From Pogostemon cablin (lineage: Eukaryota > Streptophyta > Magnoliopsida > Lamiales > Lamiaceae): 64,000 nt of DNA. Below the pieces are notes generated by a model. The model did not search any database, was not told the DNA's origin, and saw only the letters and a program-made list of their open reading frames with translations. The stretch covers positions 11,614,501 to 11,678,500 of the forward strand of contig CM042972.1 of NCBI GenBank assembly GCA_023678885.1, in the 5' to 3' direction. This document shows positions 1 to 12,438 of this stretch, one piece after another (the first letter of the stretch is position 1; each line of letters starts with the position of its first letter). Both the position numbers and the translations under genes were made by a program.

Positions 1-714
1 AGCATCAGATAAAAGAGTCCGTATCAACATAGGCATAGCTATCGGCGAACTGGTTTTCTCATATTCGAATCCTTTCTTTCTGAGTATACCTTTTCGCAAC
101 AAGCTTTGCTTCCAAGGTTTTCACCTTTCCAGATGATCCTCTTTTATTTCGTATGACCACTTTCAATGGCTTTTACATCATTTAGTGGACCTACAAGCTT
201 CCAAATCTAATTTAGAATCCATAGATTCTAGTTCATAATTCATTGCATCTTGTTAAGATATCGTATTTTTATCTTATAGTGCTTTGTTGTATCCGTGGGT
301 TTATTTCATGTTTACTAGGGACCAAGTCTCACGACTCTCCCAAAATATATATCTTATGAGTAGTTGAACAACCCTCCCACTATGACAAGGCACTACACAC
401 AATTGTGTATCAAACGTGACATGCGTTGCGGTTTACCTTGTGGTATATCCTCTTGTACACTTGGTACTAATACTTTGCGTTTTTCCCTCTCATTTCCTTT
501 AGAACAATTTATACATAGGTTTATGATTTAATACATAGTCCTTTTCTAAAAATCCAGAGTTTGTGTTAACAATCACCCTTCGATCTTTTGGACTAAATAA
601 ATCATCACCCTTTATTTTTCTAGGATATCCCACAAATAGACAAACATTCATACGAATTATTGTTTCTAGGGTATACCCATAAAATGAATTTAATAATTTC
701 AAATAACTCATCAT
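1..714 (-). pseudogene. Copia element A pol remnant (integrase C-terminus and start of reverse transcriptase)
   Basis: On the minus strand, 714-499 reads VGYPRKIKGDDLFSPKDRRV followed by FLEKDY, the conserved region that follows the integrase core in plant copia elements. From 240 down to 1, frame-broken stretches match the start of reverse transcriptase: a KVKTLEAKLVAKRYTQKE-like block near 120-60 and PIAMPMLIRTLL near 45-5, the usual position of the PVAMLKSIR-type motif. Stops and frame changes separate these blocks, so this is a dead relic. The catalytic YVDD motif would lie beyond the window start. Confidence 0.7.
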
Positions 715-2002
715 CTATATAACCATTTTTATAAGAGTCTTTCTCTTATTAGGATTAGAAGACACATTATTAATTACTGTTTGTTGCATCCGTGGGATAA
801 ACATGATTTAAGAGTACAAATTGTCCACCAACGTACAACAACATATTATAGCTCCATCCCTCATCACTATGACCATGTCATTTAAATGAACTGGAGTATC
901 CATCCGTAAATACATAAAAATTTAAATCAAATTCTTTCTACGAAAAACGTACATAAAGATAATTTCTCAAAATCAAACGTTTATTCATATCGTAAGATAA
1001 ATAAACAACTCCCACTACAACAGTCACTACTTTCGTAGAATTACCCATGTATATTACAATCTCATCATCACTTAGTTGTAGGATTTTAGTGACTCCGGTA
1101 TCTACACACTATGTGTCAGTAAATGCCATCACTAATCATGCTTCAACGACTAGTGAATGAGATACTAACCTTGTTCACTTTATGATGAAAATGGCTTTCC
1201 TTCGCCACATTTTTTGTCAGAAATTCCCCACCATATACTGTCTCTCGTATTTCAGGTAGAACTTGCTCAAAACATCCAGCAAATTATGGAGAATAAATTG
1301 ATCTAGGTTTTCCCTTCAATTTCTACTCCAAGCTTTCCCAATTCATTCATCAACTTATCCATGACCTCTTCCTTTTATAACTTACTCAAGTATCTGAAGA
1401 GTCGCATGAGACCATCATATTTCTATGAACCTCTCACCTCTTCACTAGAGACTTTAATAGACATTATGGGACATCCTTAGTGAGAACACATTTATATTTT
1501 CCTAAGCTGTGAAATTCAAAACCAAGATTCTTTTCTAATCATCTAATTTTGGACCAGTAAATATGTTTTCTTTTAGTTAGCAATAAGTAAAATAGAACCA
1601 TTTGAAAATTCAGAGAATCACAAATAAATACACCGATCAAATCTTCGAATTTATCCATTTATATTGATTCCCTCAAAACAATATAAAAATAAAATTCACC
1701 GACATCTCAAGTACCGTGAGTCTGCAAGCCATGATAGTGTGGACGTTTATAAACCCGAACATTTACAAGAGAAGGTTTTACCATTAATTTCATTTGTCAA
1801 CCTAACCTCATGACAAAATAATTAATAGTCGGTTCATTTTTAGCCATGCAAATAAAAGCAGTGACTCTGATGGGATGATACTTATTATTCATACCTAAGT
1901 GTACACCATTATTTGATCCCAAGTCCGCTGCCCAAGCTTATGTGCCTTACAGATAGAGAAGTACACACGCGCTTGGATAACTTCCTACGATCATCAATTA
2001 CA

Positions 2003-2204
2003 AGTTTGTACAGTGATCCACAAATAAACTCATCTGATGGGGATGAGGGTCTATGCCAACACGCAAGTTCATGTACATCACATTACAAACAATAATTATT
2101 GAATGAAGTCTGTACCAATGATCCGTGAATAAACTAATTCGATGGGGAGGAAGGTCTATGCAAACACGCAAGTTTACTCACATCATTTACAAACCAATAA
2201 TGGA
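2003..2204. repeat. Imperfect 103-bp tandem duplication inside element A
   Basis: Two adjacent copies begin at about 2003 and 2106. They share phrases such as gatcc-aataaact, gatgggga and aacacgcaagtt with scattered mismatches. The region is non-coding in element A, so the duplication probably arose inside the decaying element. Confidence 0.7.
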
Positions 2205-2449
2205 GGCCTCGGGAATTAATTATCAATCTCTTCTCCCACTTAGTAATTTAACGCCGATTTTACTTGCATATAATATTCAAAAATAAAATACACAACCTAT
2301 CATGCTCCTATTACGGCACGTAGGCAGTAAATCACAGAGAATCATGCATAGCATATATAACAATAATCAAATAATTAAATTGATTATAAACAGTTATATA
2401 TATCAGCGAATTCGATTATTCGCCACCAATCATAAAATTGAGCAATTGC

Positions 2450-4060
2450 GACTATGCGGGGTTCGACTTCCCCGGTGAGGTCATAGGGATCAACTTGTCT
2501 GGTCATGTTGCGGGGTTCGGGGCAGCGCCCCAAAACCTAATCTGAAAATTGGAAGCCGGTCTTCACAAATTTTCCTCCAGATTCATTGTCCGCAACCTGC
2601 TCCACCACTCTGGCACTTTACCCGACATCCTCACACCTAGCCGTCCATTCACCGTGCAATCCCAACGCGATTCACACCCATGCTCCTGTACTGAAAGTCG
2701 AAATAGAAAAACAAACGCATCCAGCCCACGCTACACGCTGGCACAACTCATGCCATTACTTGCACGAGTCGTGCCGTTCCCATGCAGCCGCCTGTTGCCC
2801 GCCATTGCCGCACAGCTTCTGCCCTAACATCCTGCTGGCACGACTCGTGCCGGCCAATGCCTCCAGCCGTGCCGACATAGTCAGCCGCTCGTGCCGCACA
2901 CCCGCCTGCAACAAAATATCCACTGCACAGCAAACACGCCACGCACGAATCGTGCTGGTTGCCTGCCACTTGGTCGTGCTGACAGCGCCTTGAAATCGTG
3001 TGCCTGCCTTCGTGCGACCAGGCTGGCCATCGTGTGAGTTTTTCCCGACAGCTTGTGGCCCTCGTGCGTGTCCCTTGCGCCAAGCTGCCCATCACCGTAA
3101 GCCAAACACCCACCATCGCATCAGGAAGGCTGGCTGTGTGTCCTCAGCGCCCGACAGGCAACAGCCACCGCACCCACATTTCTGCTTGTTTGTCTAGCTG
3201 CACGCCCAGCTGCCTGAAACCCTGCACGACCCGTGCAAGCAGCAGCTACAAGACGTGCAGGCCTATACCTCCATGTCATGCCATTGAACGCCCAACCATG
3301 CAGCCTTTTAGCATGAGTCATGGCTTCACACCCAATCCCCATGCGGCAATGCCCAACAGTCGTGCCGTGCCGCTGCTTTATCCCTTGTGCCCTGCGCCAG
3401 ACAGCATGCATCGCCAAGCCAAAACAAATAAGACTCGACCGGCAAGAACTACAGACCCGACCGGAAGTAGCTTTAGACTCGCCCGGATCAGCATGGAGTC
3501 GCTCAAAATCTTGCTTAGACCTGACCTGGTCACCGAAGGACTCGCTCGGATCACAAACTTGACGCGCCCAGAACAACTTTCTGACATGCCTCTCCCCGCC
3601 ATAGACGAGAAACTTGTGCAGCGCCCAACACGCCAGACTCATGCCGGAAGCTGGTCCGACGCGACCCAGTCCTCACCCGTGCCTGCCGTCGCCCATTATC
3701 AGTCGCTGCCACCAGCAATCTTGGTCTTATGCGATGACTGATTAGACTGGAGGCAGTCTGCTCCCCAGCCATGTCCCGCCATGGATTGACTCGCAAGCTA
3801 CCATCGCGTGCAACCGCCGAGCATCATGCCTGCCATCAGCCTTCGTGTAGCCTCTAGCCGAGACTCTTTCAGTCGCACCATGCGGCCATCACATCATCGT
3901 GTTGTCCTTTCACCAGGCAGCCTCATTCAGCCGCTACCGAATTGTCGGTCCCCATCGCTACCTTCCGGCAGCCCCATCGGGTCGTCGTGCGGTGCTCGTG
4001 TACCGCCGTGTACAATTAGGGTATCGAACAAGAAACTTAATTCTAAATCCTAATTTATGT
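2450..4060. other. GC-rich, low-complexity leader of element A
   Basis: Within an AT-rich window this 1.6 kb is conspicuously GC-rich and made of recurring short words such as cgtgcc, ctgcc and cacgactcgtgc. It lies between the primer-binding site and the expected gag start of element A. The several long open frames here, on both strands, have no recognisable domain and follow from low stop-codon density in GC-rich DNA. I annotate none of them as a gene. Confidence 0.6.
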
Positions 4061-4110
4061 ACACACATAAACCCTAGCCTAACATTTCACATTTCGCCAT
4101 GAAACCGAAG

Positions 4111-4121
4111 TTCTGATACCA
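4111..4121 (-). other. Primer-binding site of element A (initiator tRNA-Met)
   Basis: The minus strand reads TGGTATCAGAA next to the LTR end. The plant copia primer-binding site TGGTATCAGAGC is complementary to the 3' end of initiator tRNA-Met, and this copy matches it closely, with one mismatch in the eleven bases. Confidence 0.75.
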
Positions 4122-4123
4122 AA

Positions 4124-5486
4124 TATTGGCATTCGATCGTTTGGTTAAAGAGAACCGTTAGGGTTCCATATGTTTCTAACAGTCAGCGGAAGCAAGAAAT
4201 AAGAAATGTATTACCTTTCACCAAGGTATGTTGGAGAAGATGAATTCTCGCCGGCAGCCTGCGTAGCCACACCATTTTGGGCATAACTTTCTCATCCAAT
4301 CTCGGATTTGAGTGATATACATGCCAAAACGATTTTCTCTTCCGTGGCTTTTCGTCAGTATATCACACATTGGAATTCTGAAGTCTATACGATTTTATAA
4401 AAATCATGCATGTTGGTGGACAGCAGCAGCAAACAACCTTCCGGTCTTCTACTGTATTCCCAAGTCCAATCTCGACGTCTGTGGGCGACGATCTTCGAGA
4501 TCTTCTCAATCTGCTGTTCTGTCTACCCTCTTCACGTGTTAGGCGAACAGCTGAGATGACTTATATATGGGCTACAGTAGGGATCAGGATAAGAAATTAG
4601 AGTTGAGCCTCCATTGGGCTTAAGTATCCAAGCTTAGCCCAAAGCTTATACTTAAGTCCAATAATAATAATATATACCACTAAAATATTATTACTGCACT
4701 ACCGATCTAATCTCATAATTACGTTATGTGCTCCTTCTTATTATGAGTCCGTTAGTCTCCCCATGTTTAAGATATATAATGTCCATTAATTAATTAAGTT
4801 ACTGACAACTCCATTAATTAATATCTCATCGGAGAGTAGTACCACTCAACCTCATTATCATGCCGGAATAAATCTACCTGCAGGATTTACATGGTAATCC
4901 TTATGAGCTCATCAAGGGGACATCATCAACCTATAACAGACACATATTCCTTCTACAATCAACAGCACACCATAGAGATATCACTATTTCCCAACTCACC
5001 GAGTTTATTGATTTAATTACATGTAAATTTCACCCACTGATGAATCAAAGAAATACATACTGCTTTACGTATCGAGGTTATTATATAGGGATTAAGAGCA
5101 CGAACATCCATCAAAGAAATACATCTGCCCTACGTGTCAAGTTCTTCTATATAGTCAGTATAAGTCGAACAATCTCAAGCGGTCTCGCTCAATACACACA
5201 AAGTGCACTAATGTGATTCTATAGTAAAGACAAACTATGCCAAATCACACTACAACCATCCCGATAGAGATTTCCCATCTATCTCGGTTGTGAGCATCTG
5301 TTTATACTTTATAAGGAATCGAAAATATGATCTTCCACGTGTTGTCGCACAATATAAAGTGGACTATTGCATCGTACATATAAATAAATTATAAGACACA
5401 ATCATTTGATCATATGATTCTCATTTCAAATAAATTATTATAACATTGTTCATACAAAAGCTAGACTTTTAGTATACAATCTAACA
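4124..5486 (-). repeat. 5' LTR of copia element A
   Basis: On the minus strand the LTR starts TGTTAGATTG at 5486 and ends near GCCAATA at 4124, directly beside the primer-binding site. The expected terminal CA is mutated to TA. At about 1.36 kb it is a long copia LTR. No coding frame of note lies inside it. The partner LTR lies outside the window, so neither target-site duplication nor age can be read. Confidence 0.65.
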
Positions 5487-5687
5487 GAAGCCACTAATGT
5501 TAAAAGTAGGCGCTGATAGATATTGGTTTTTAGTCATAAGTATATAAATACATTATAAATATATATTAATAATTATAATTTTCATGGATAGTTCAAAAAA
5601 ATATAATTAGAATTTGAATTGTGTACGTGTATAATCAGGTATACACAAATATTAAAATTATACAAAATTTTTTATCTATATTATATA

Positions 5688-5959
5688 CTTCCTCCGTTCC
5701 ATTTTCATCTTCGTATTTACTGTACACATGCAAATTAAGAAAAGTTACTTTTTGAGTAACTTTTGAGGCTAGTTTGGTATTTTTGTATAATAAATAAATG
5801 ATAAATTATGTTATGTGTGTTAAAAAAGTAATGACAATTTTGAAATTAAAATATGTTAGAGGGATATTAGTTATGTACATTTCTTTTTATGGAAGTGTGA
5901 AGTTGAAATTGGGACGGACCAAAATGAAAAGTATGAAGTTGAAGTTGGGACGGAGAGAG
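5688..5959. mobile_element. Stowaway-type MITE
   Basis: About 272 bp, flanked by TA dinucleotides, with terminal inverted repeats beginning CTTCCTCCGTTCC on the left and ending GGGACGGAGAGAG on the right. This is the classic plant Tc1/mariner-derived MITE end (CTCCCTCCGTCCC). It is non-coding. Confidence 0.8.
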
Positions 5960-6100
5960 TAAAATGTTATGAAATAATTATATAATTAATTAATAGTTAT
6001 AAATTTTATTTGTTCATATTAAAAATAATAAAGTTCATATTATATTTAATTCATAATTAATTAACAATAATATAATCTTTATTAAAATATTAATTTTAAC

Positions 6101-6103
<3 letters not shown>

Positions 6104-6155
<52 letters not shown>
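6104..6155. repeat. (AT)n microsatellite
   Basis: About 52 bp of uninterrupted AT dinucleotides in AT-rich intergenic DNA. Confidence 0.95.
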
Positions 6156-6159
<4 letters not shown>

Positions 6160-6566
6160 GTATATAAATTAATTAATACATTAATTTAAACACTAAAAAA
6201 TATAATTATATTATAAATATATATTACTAATTATAATTTTTATTTAATCATATTTATTTTAAATATAAATATTTTTCTAAAATAAATTAGTATTAAATGG
6301 GTATCTGTAATCTACAGGTATTGATAAACGAGTTTGGGACGGGTATGAGTATCTTAATATATTTTTTTAATGAAACGGGTACGAAAATGAGTAGTTTATA
6401 TTTAAATGGATACGAGTACGTATGGATATCCCTATAGTGGATATTCTACCCGCTATAATCCCTAACAATTACCGATTATACATTAAAATATTATATTTTT
6501 TAAACTAATATATATTACAATAGTATATTTTTTAATATTTGATTTGATTACTTGGTATAACAAATA

Positions 6567-6829
6567 CTCCCTCCGTCCCATTTCACATGGCACACTTTCT
6601 ATTTTGGTTTATCCCACAAAAGTTTGCACCTTTCTAAAAAAGCAAAAAGTCAAACACAATCACCTTTCCCCATACATTTTATTTACAGAAAAATCACTCT
6701 TACCTAACACACCTAACATACTTTATCATTTATTTATTATCAAAAAATATTATAATACCCCTAAAAGTTATCACTTTCTTAATATTCGTGCCGCAAAGAG
6801 TGGTGTAGACATTCTTGGGACTGAGGGAG
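6567..6829. mobile_element. Stowaway-type MITE
   Basis: About 263 bp between TA dinucleotides at 6565-6566 and 6830-6831. It starts CTCCCTCCGTCCC and ends GGGACTGAGGGAG. The interior is non-coding; the 101-codon open frame across it is incidental. Confidence 0.85.
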
Positions 6830-7598
6830 TACTTAGTTTGAGAAATTAATCATTGGTTTGATTACAACTAATTTATGAGAAATATATATAAAAGGTTATA
6901 GGAAGCCCTCATATAATATAATTAATTGAAATATCTATAATCAAATTATGCCTAGGTTTAAATGTAGTTTTTAGGAGATTCATAAAAATGTATGAGAGAA
7001 GGTTTTTATTTTTCAAAATATAATAACAATTTTAAGTGAAAGATCTATTAATTTTTTATTTTTTCAATTTATGAATAGAATCTGTGTAAATAATTTTTCT
7101 TATAGAAATGAAACCGAGAAATAAATATATTACCTGTGAATAATTCTTTCATCGATCCTAATATCGATTCTTTTCACCCTTAGGTAAACATTAACCAAGC
7201 ATATAGGATGCAATACAATAATAAGTTTGGGATGATATTATTATAAATATTTTAAATTGGACATGTCCGATCACGGATGGTAAACATTTAAATGGATACG
7301 AATTATGAGTGCTTCTAACATCAATATTGATTATCTCTAATAATTATATATTTCCTGGTACCCCGTTTTACCCTAAGCATATTGATAAATAATTTTGGAG
7401 TAGTTTCAAATATAGTAATAAATTTTTAAAAGGAACAGATTCGAGTATGAGCGGTTGATATTTAAATAAATATGGTATGGTACCTTTAAATAAGTACGAG
7501 TACCTAAATTCCAATTAATAAATATACAACTACCTAATATGATATTACATAAAATTGTATGATTTAATATTTATCAACAGTGAAATGACGAATATAAT

Positions 7599-7870
7599 CC
7601 TGTGATTTATGGTATACCTTTTTCTAGTGGTTTAGGGCATAATGTCCCTCGAGAATTTAATATTTATTGGCAGGGTTTAGCGTTTGTTCCAATTATAAAA
7701 CTATGACTTTACCCCTGTGGTTTATGATATACTATTATCCAGTAGTTTAGGGCATACTGTACCCCGAGGATTTACCATTTATCAGTAAGGAATTGTTTTT
7801 GTTCAAAGGGTGAAATTAAGATTTTACCCTAGTGATTTTTGTTATATTATACGCCAAGAGTCTACATAGT
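7599..7870. repeat. Degenerate tandem repeat, period about 115 bp
   Basis: Two clear units, and part of a third, begin near 7599, 7714 and 7828 with cctgtgattt-like starts. Each of the first two contains agtttagggcat-like words followed by a ccccgag-like word. The block has no coding potential and may be the subterminal repeat of an unidentified DNA transposon. Confidence 0.65.
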
Positions 7871-8175
7871 ATGTATTATGAAAGGAGTATATTATAAAAA
7901 ATAAAATTTAAGGTATATTTTTAGTTAAGAGCTATTTATTTGGCAAAATCTCTGATCATGAAACACACGACACTATTTTTTGGACAATCTTACAGCTACA
8001 TAGGATGGTATTACTAGACTTCTAATTTGGGTAGAGAGAGAATGATTTATCCAAAAGACATGATTTAGACTTCTCTTTCAGGTTTAAATAACATCAGAAT
8101 ACCTTTGTCCAGTGCAACCCACGGGTTCAAACGCTAGTTAACTAATAATAAGTAATATAGTATTATAAAAAAGAA

Positions 8176-8459
8176 CTCCCTCCGTCCCGGGTATTTTTAC
8201 CCATTTGTATGGGCACGGAGATTAAGACATTTTATTTTTTTAATATATAATGTAAGAGAAAGTAGGGATAAATTAGTAATTTATAAAGAAAAAGTGAATA
8301 AAGTTATTAGGAATGATGAATAAAGTGTAAAAAGTATTTAAAGTTGTAGGGATTGTAAAAAGTAGCTAATAAATGTATTTTTGCCAAAAATGGAATGGGT
8401 AAAAATACATGAGACACCCCAAAATGGAAAGTGGGTAAAAATACGTGGGACGAAGGGAG
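8176..8459. mobile_element. Stowaway-type MITE
   Basis: About 284 bp, starting CTCCCTCCGTCCCGGG and ending ACGTGGGACGAAGGGAG, with TA at the right flank. Its interior resembles, in opposite orientation, the MITE at 57091-57385, so both belong to one family. Confidence 0.85.
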
Positions 8460-9517
8460 TAATACAGTTTAACATAATGTACTTAACAGAGAGATTGGAA
8501 AGGAACTCTTTCAGTTTCCTTCTCAACAGCAAAAACTACCACTACACCGCGTCAGATCTACGACCTCTTCGTTGCTCTGCTCACCACTAGTCTGACGTCG
8601 TTTGCCACTACCGCACCAGGTCGTCGATGGCGCGTTGGAAGACGAATTGATGCCACCGCCTTTCGTCAGATCTGTTCGAACCACCATCAGATCTACTTTC
8701 CTCGCCAGATTTGATTGTTGTTTAGAAGACAAACCAAATTTACTCGCCAAATTTGTTCGAAGCACCATTGGAAGACGAATCGAGACTAGTTGTCATCCTC
8801 ATTGCCTCGGCCACCGAAAATCATTAAGAGAGAACAGATTGGGTGAGAGGAGACGACAGATCAAAGAGAAGAGAGAGAAATGGATGAGCGAAGGCAAATC
8901 TAATCGAGAGAAGAGAGAGAGGAGTAAAAGATATGACGCTAATTGAATTTTTTTTTACTTTTTATATCTTACCCGTTTTTAAATATGGGTAATGTTTTTA
9001 AGGTGTCATTCTAAATTTTATTTACAAAATTATCACACCTATAATGTCTATAGTATCCTTAATTAAATATGCGCAAAAATTAAAACTCAAATGTGTTATA
9101 TACACCCACAAACAAATTCTAACAAGGGGCCAATACCCCAAATTTGCTTAAATGTAATTAAAAAAATATATAATATTCATAATTAATAAGATATAAATAT
9201 CCTAATAACTAAAATTTCATACTCCATTATGTACTGTTGTAGCAAACAATACATTACACGTTTGGTTGTAGTACCCGAATGATGTGTTCGGTTGAAGCAA
9301 TTGAACAATTCTTAAGAAATGATGATTTGCGTGCCAGTGAAAAGTTATTTCCAAACTTGCATAAACCACCTTCAAACACGCATACGAGAGCAGACATGAC
9401 TGCAACAAATGACTGGATACACTGTAATTCTACAAATTTATAATGTTAAAAACAAATATTTTAACAAAATCGAGACACAATTGACGAAAAGAAGTTTTTT
9501 TATGATGACGTCGATAT

Positions 9518-10537
9518 TTAGTATTCATCACCATCAATTATCTCATTAAGAATTGGTTTAGCAGGGTCTACACAATCTGGTGGCCATTTTGCATCTGTTG
9601 TTATAGTTGAACTAGTAGACTTTAAATTACCGGTATCAATGTTTATCACAGATCTAGTCGTGTCGTCGTTAAACTTCCAGTCAGTTAGATAGCCAGGTCG
9701 TGCGGTGACCTTAGCTACCTCGATGTCTCCGGAGAGCATAGCAACGACACGAGACATGGCCGGCCTTAACCCTGGGGATGCCTGAGTGCATACAAAGGAA
9801 ACACCTATGATCCTTCTCATTTCGTTTGCATCAAACTCATGCAATGTTGGATCCACCAGCTCAATTTCCTGGTTTCTTTCGTTAAGATTCCATGCCTGAA
9901 ATAACATGCAAACATTAGGACTACCGTCTCATTAATCTAAGGAACTTACAAAATGATTCATATTTTTGTACATCACCCATTCAAGAAGAGTGGAGTCAGA
10001 ATTAGTTCTTCCAGAGATGATCTCAAGAGCTACAACTCCAAAGCTGAATACATCAACCTTTTCTGTAAAATGTCCGCGCATAGCGTATTCCGGTGAGAGG
10101 TATCCACTACATGATCGTATGAACCAGAAATTAAAAAAAAAGTCAATGTATGAGAACATGTTAAGAAAATGGAATTTATAGAAATGGTGCTTACTAAGTG
10201 CCTGCAACTTGTGTGCTTATATGCTTCATTTTATCGTCATATAATTTGGCCAACCCAAAATCTGAGATTTTAGGGGTGAGATCAGAATCAAGCAAAATGT
10301 TGCTGGCCTTAACATCTCTGTGAACAACCCGAGGTCGAGATTCCTCATGAAGGTAAGCCAGTCCCCTAGCTACTCCCAAGCATATATTGTAACGTGTTCC
10401 CCAATCAAGGTATAGACTTTTAGTTCCTGTTTAATCCATTGGAATACAAGAATATAATGCTTCACGAAAAGAGAAAAATAGCCACAAAAACAAAAAATTT
10501 TAGCAAGTTTTATGGAGAGTAACAATTTAAATTCACC
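9518..10537 (-). pseudogene. Receptor kinase exons 22-24 and end of 21: kinase C-lobe and tail
   Basis: Exons at 10426-10195, 10106-9977 and 9895-9518 carry the catalytic part of the kinase: HRDVKASN in the catalytic loop, DFGLAKLYDD at the magnesium-binding loop, and GYLSPEYAMRG in the activation segment and P+1 loop. These are followed by the family's C-terminal LTDWKF motif and a tail ending GDGD-like then EY. The RD kinase residues are intact. All of this lies downstream of the nonsense codon at 10622-10624, so it is translated only with read-through or if the stop is an error. The insert before LLEW is a few residues shorter than in Arabidopsis relatives. Confidence 0.88.
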
Positions 10538-10753
10538 TGTTCCAAATAAGAGTTGATCAAGGCTCTTGTTATGGAGATACTCATAAACGAGCAACCGTTT
10601 TTCTCCCTCAATGCAACAACCTTACAATTTTACCAGGTTACGGTGCTGCACAGCAGATATAGTAGCTATCTCTGCAAGAAACTGTCTCTTTCCTTGATGT
10701 GACTTCACAGACAATTGTTTGACAGCAACTGCTCTTCCATCTCCAAGTTCTCC
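10537..10753 (-). pseudogene. Receptor kinase exon 21: kinase N-lobe with in-frame stop
   Basis: This exon encodes the ATP-anchoring Lys in VAVKQL, the alpha-C region with AEIATISAVQHRN, and the hinge LLVYEYLHNKSL. Between VKL and GCC, where the family has Tyr, the codon is TAA (10624-10622). Acceptor and donor sites flank the exon normally. The change from a Tyr codon to TAA needs only the third base. Everything before and after it is conserved, so the mutation appears recent or is a base error. Confidence 0.88.
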
Positions 10754-10833
10754 CTGTGGATTGCACATTGCAGTTTTATATCAACCTTGATGCTAAAAAA
10801 TTTACCATCTTAGCCTTGAAAAATAGTTTCAAC

Positions 10834-10952
10834 CTTGTAAACAGGACCAAATCCTCCCTCTCCGAGCTTATTACCAGGACTGAAGTCATCAGTTGCAATT
10901 CTTAGTTCAGAGTAACTGAATGTGTAAGGACGTGCATCAATCCCTACTAACT
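10834..10952 (-). pseudogene. Receptor kinase exon 20: juxtamembrane end and glycine-rich loop
   Basis: Encodes ARPYTFSYSEL, the usual juxtamembrane lead-in of LRR-VIII-2 kinases, and LGEGGFGPVYK, the nucleotide-binding loop. The exon ends in phase 0 at the donor after Lys, which matches the next exon. Confidence 0.9.
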
Positions 10953-11162
10953 CTGCAAAACATTGGAACACCTTAGAGACCATAACATTTTTGGGAAGAC
11001 TATTTACTCTTGGGACACCAGCTTCTTTTTCATTACATGTGTTAAATGACATACAAATCATCATTAATTAACATGTGGTGTGTACTAAAGACAACAAATA
11101 ACTATAGAAACAGAGAGAATCTTAACCCTAATGCAAAGAAGTGAATTGAGTTCTTTTGTTAC

Positions 11163-11327
11163 CATCATCCTCTAGGCTTTTTTGCTTTTTTCTTCTTTGT
11201 AACACATAATACACACCAAACAAAAAAAGAAAACTCGCAGTTGCAACTGGAACAACAACACCCACAATAAGACCAGTTCGGTTCTTTTTCTCACTAGGAG
11301 GCTCATTGGAAACACTTGGATCAAAAT
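11163..11327 (-). pseudogene. Receptor kinase exon 19: transmembrane segment
   Basis: Encodes an acidic and proline-containing stalk, then a hydrophobic helix of about 25 residues (starting GLIVGVVVPVATA), then a basic stop-transfer run, QRRKKQK. This places the malectin and LRR parts outside the cell and the kinase inside. Confidence 0.88.
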
Positions 11328-11398
11328 CTGTGAAATAAGTAAGTGATCACAAGAAGTACACTATATAAGTTTCATGATATGTTTGAATATTTACATAC

Positions 11399-12131
11399 TA
11401 GGCGTTACACTTATTGCAGAAACTGAAGGTCCATATGTAGCTTGTCGAGGTACACAGCAGGTTCCTTTTCCCGCCCAAAACAGATGGACGTCAAGATAGT
11501 TTTCTGACACCTGCACATTAAATGACCTTACAACAGCCCTTAAAGAGAGTCGTCTCGCTTCTCTTTGTATATCAAAATCTTTTATCTCTAGATTCCCCTG
11601 GATATCGTTCAACATAGTTACAACTGATGTTTGTAAAGCAGCGATGATTCAGGTTATAATAAGTAATATAATCGAACTTCTAAGATTCTATCACAATCAT
11701 ATCAACAAGTACAAAAGAAAGCATTTTGAATAATGTTATACTCTATCACAGACATGTACATATATATATGAAAATACGGCGTCCAAGACTACGCCATGTG
11801 TTCAATCCTACAATTTCTGACTCTGCAAATTGGAGGTTTACTGTGTAGTTTCCATTTTCGAGGCCTAAGCCATAGTATCTTAATGATCCGGCTGAAATAC
11901 GAGAAGTTTGGAACAACTCGGAGTCCAGAGTATTTGTAAATTGAGATGATGATGTGCTTATATATTGTGGGTTGGTGTTAGCAATATACAAACCAGAACT
12001 GCTAACTGCCCATCTGCGTGTACTGCTCACATAATATGTTGCAGGACCAAGAGTCTCGTTATCCATTTCATACACAGTTTGATCAGAAGACCTAATCTGC
12101 TGCCCACCACAGTTCACTGCAAAGCTGGAAT
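11399..12131 (-). pseudogene. Receptor kinase exons 17-18: malectin domain
   Basis: Exon 17 (12131-11760) starts with the SSFAVNCGG block, continues through QFTNTLDSELFQ and YYGLGLENGNYTV and ends after GRRIF. Exon 18 (11623-11399) has IKDFDIQ, HLFWAGKGTCC and YGPSVSAI. These are the conserved landmarks of the malectin (carbohydrate-binding-like) domain of LRR-VIII kinases. The exon 17/18 junction is the least certain in the model because AT repeats surround the donor at 11759. I chose the acceptor that keeps phase 1. Confidence 0.85.
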
Positions 12132-12438
12132 CTGCAGATCACAATCCAGATTAAGAGAGAGAGAGGGTCAATATGCCCGACCTGATGTATCGAAGTAATA
12201 CATTGTTCTGAGTGGTATTTTATAACAACATTAAACTAAGTTTGCTGTAAATAATATTAAATGAGAACTACTTCAGGCATAAGATCACACTTCTTCTCAT
12301 ATCTGCAAGCATTCATATATACAAATAGAAAATGCATCTTTGATTTTGCAAAGTTCAATGTGCATTTTACACATGATGCTATATTCTGCAAAGAGAAATG
12401 GTGTTTTTGAGTTGAATGCCTTGTTATGGATCACTTAC

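Larger units (their letters stand above)
1..4123 (-). mobile_element. Ty1-copia element A, internal region, decayed and cut by the window start
   Basis: Read on the minus strand, this is the body of an old Ty1-copia retrotransposon. The order is LTR (4124-5486), primer-binding site (about 4111-4121), GC-rich leader (about 2450-4060), degraded gag and integrase, then the start of reverse transcriptase at position 1. Only short copia-like stretches remain readable: the integrase end at 499-714 and pieces of reverse transcriptase at 1-240. The stretch 720-2450 gives only gag-like fragments (a possible one near 1240-1400) and no open frame. The rest of the element, including its other LTR, lies outside the window. 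Assignment to copia rests on the pol order and residues. The exact lineage is not determinable here. Confidence 0.75.
5487..9517. other. Gene-free AT-rich interval
   Basis: Besides the three MITEs, the AT microsatellite and the 115-bp tandem repeat listed separately, I see no supported gene here. The block 8500-8950 is less AT-rich and has short open frames on both strands, but none shows a known domain or a gene-like exon structure. The stretch nearest 9517 should include the 3' untranslated region of the receptor kinase. Confidence 0.6.

Noticed and set aside
2998..3741. 247-codon plus-strand open frame
   Set aside because: It lies in the GC-rich, word-repetitive leader of element A, other strands and frames are open too, and there is no domain. 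The openness follows from composition.
8500..8950. 114-codon plus-strand Arg-rich frame as a small gene
   Set aside because: No domain, no splice context, charged low-complexity C-terminus from gagagaga repeats, and an equally open frame on the other strand.
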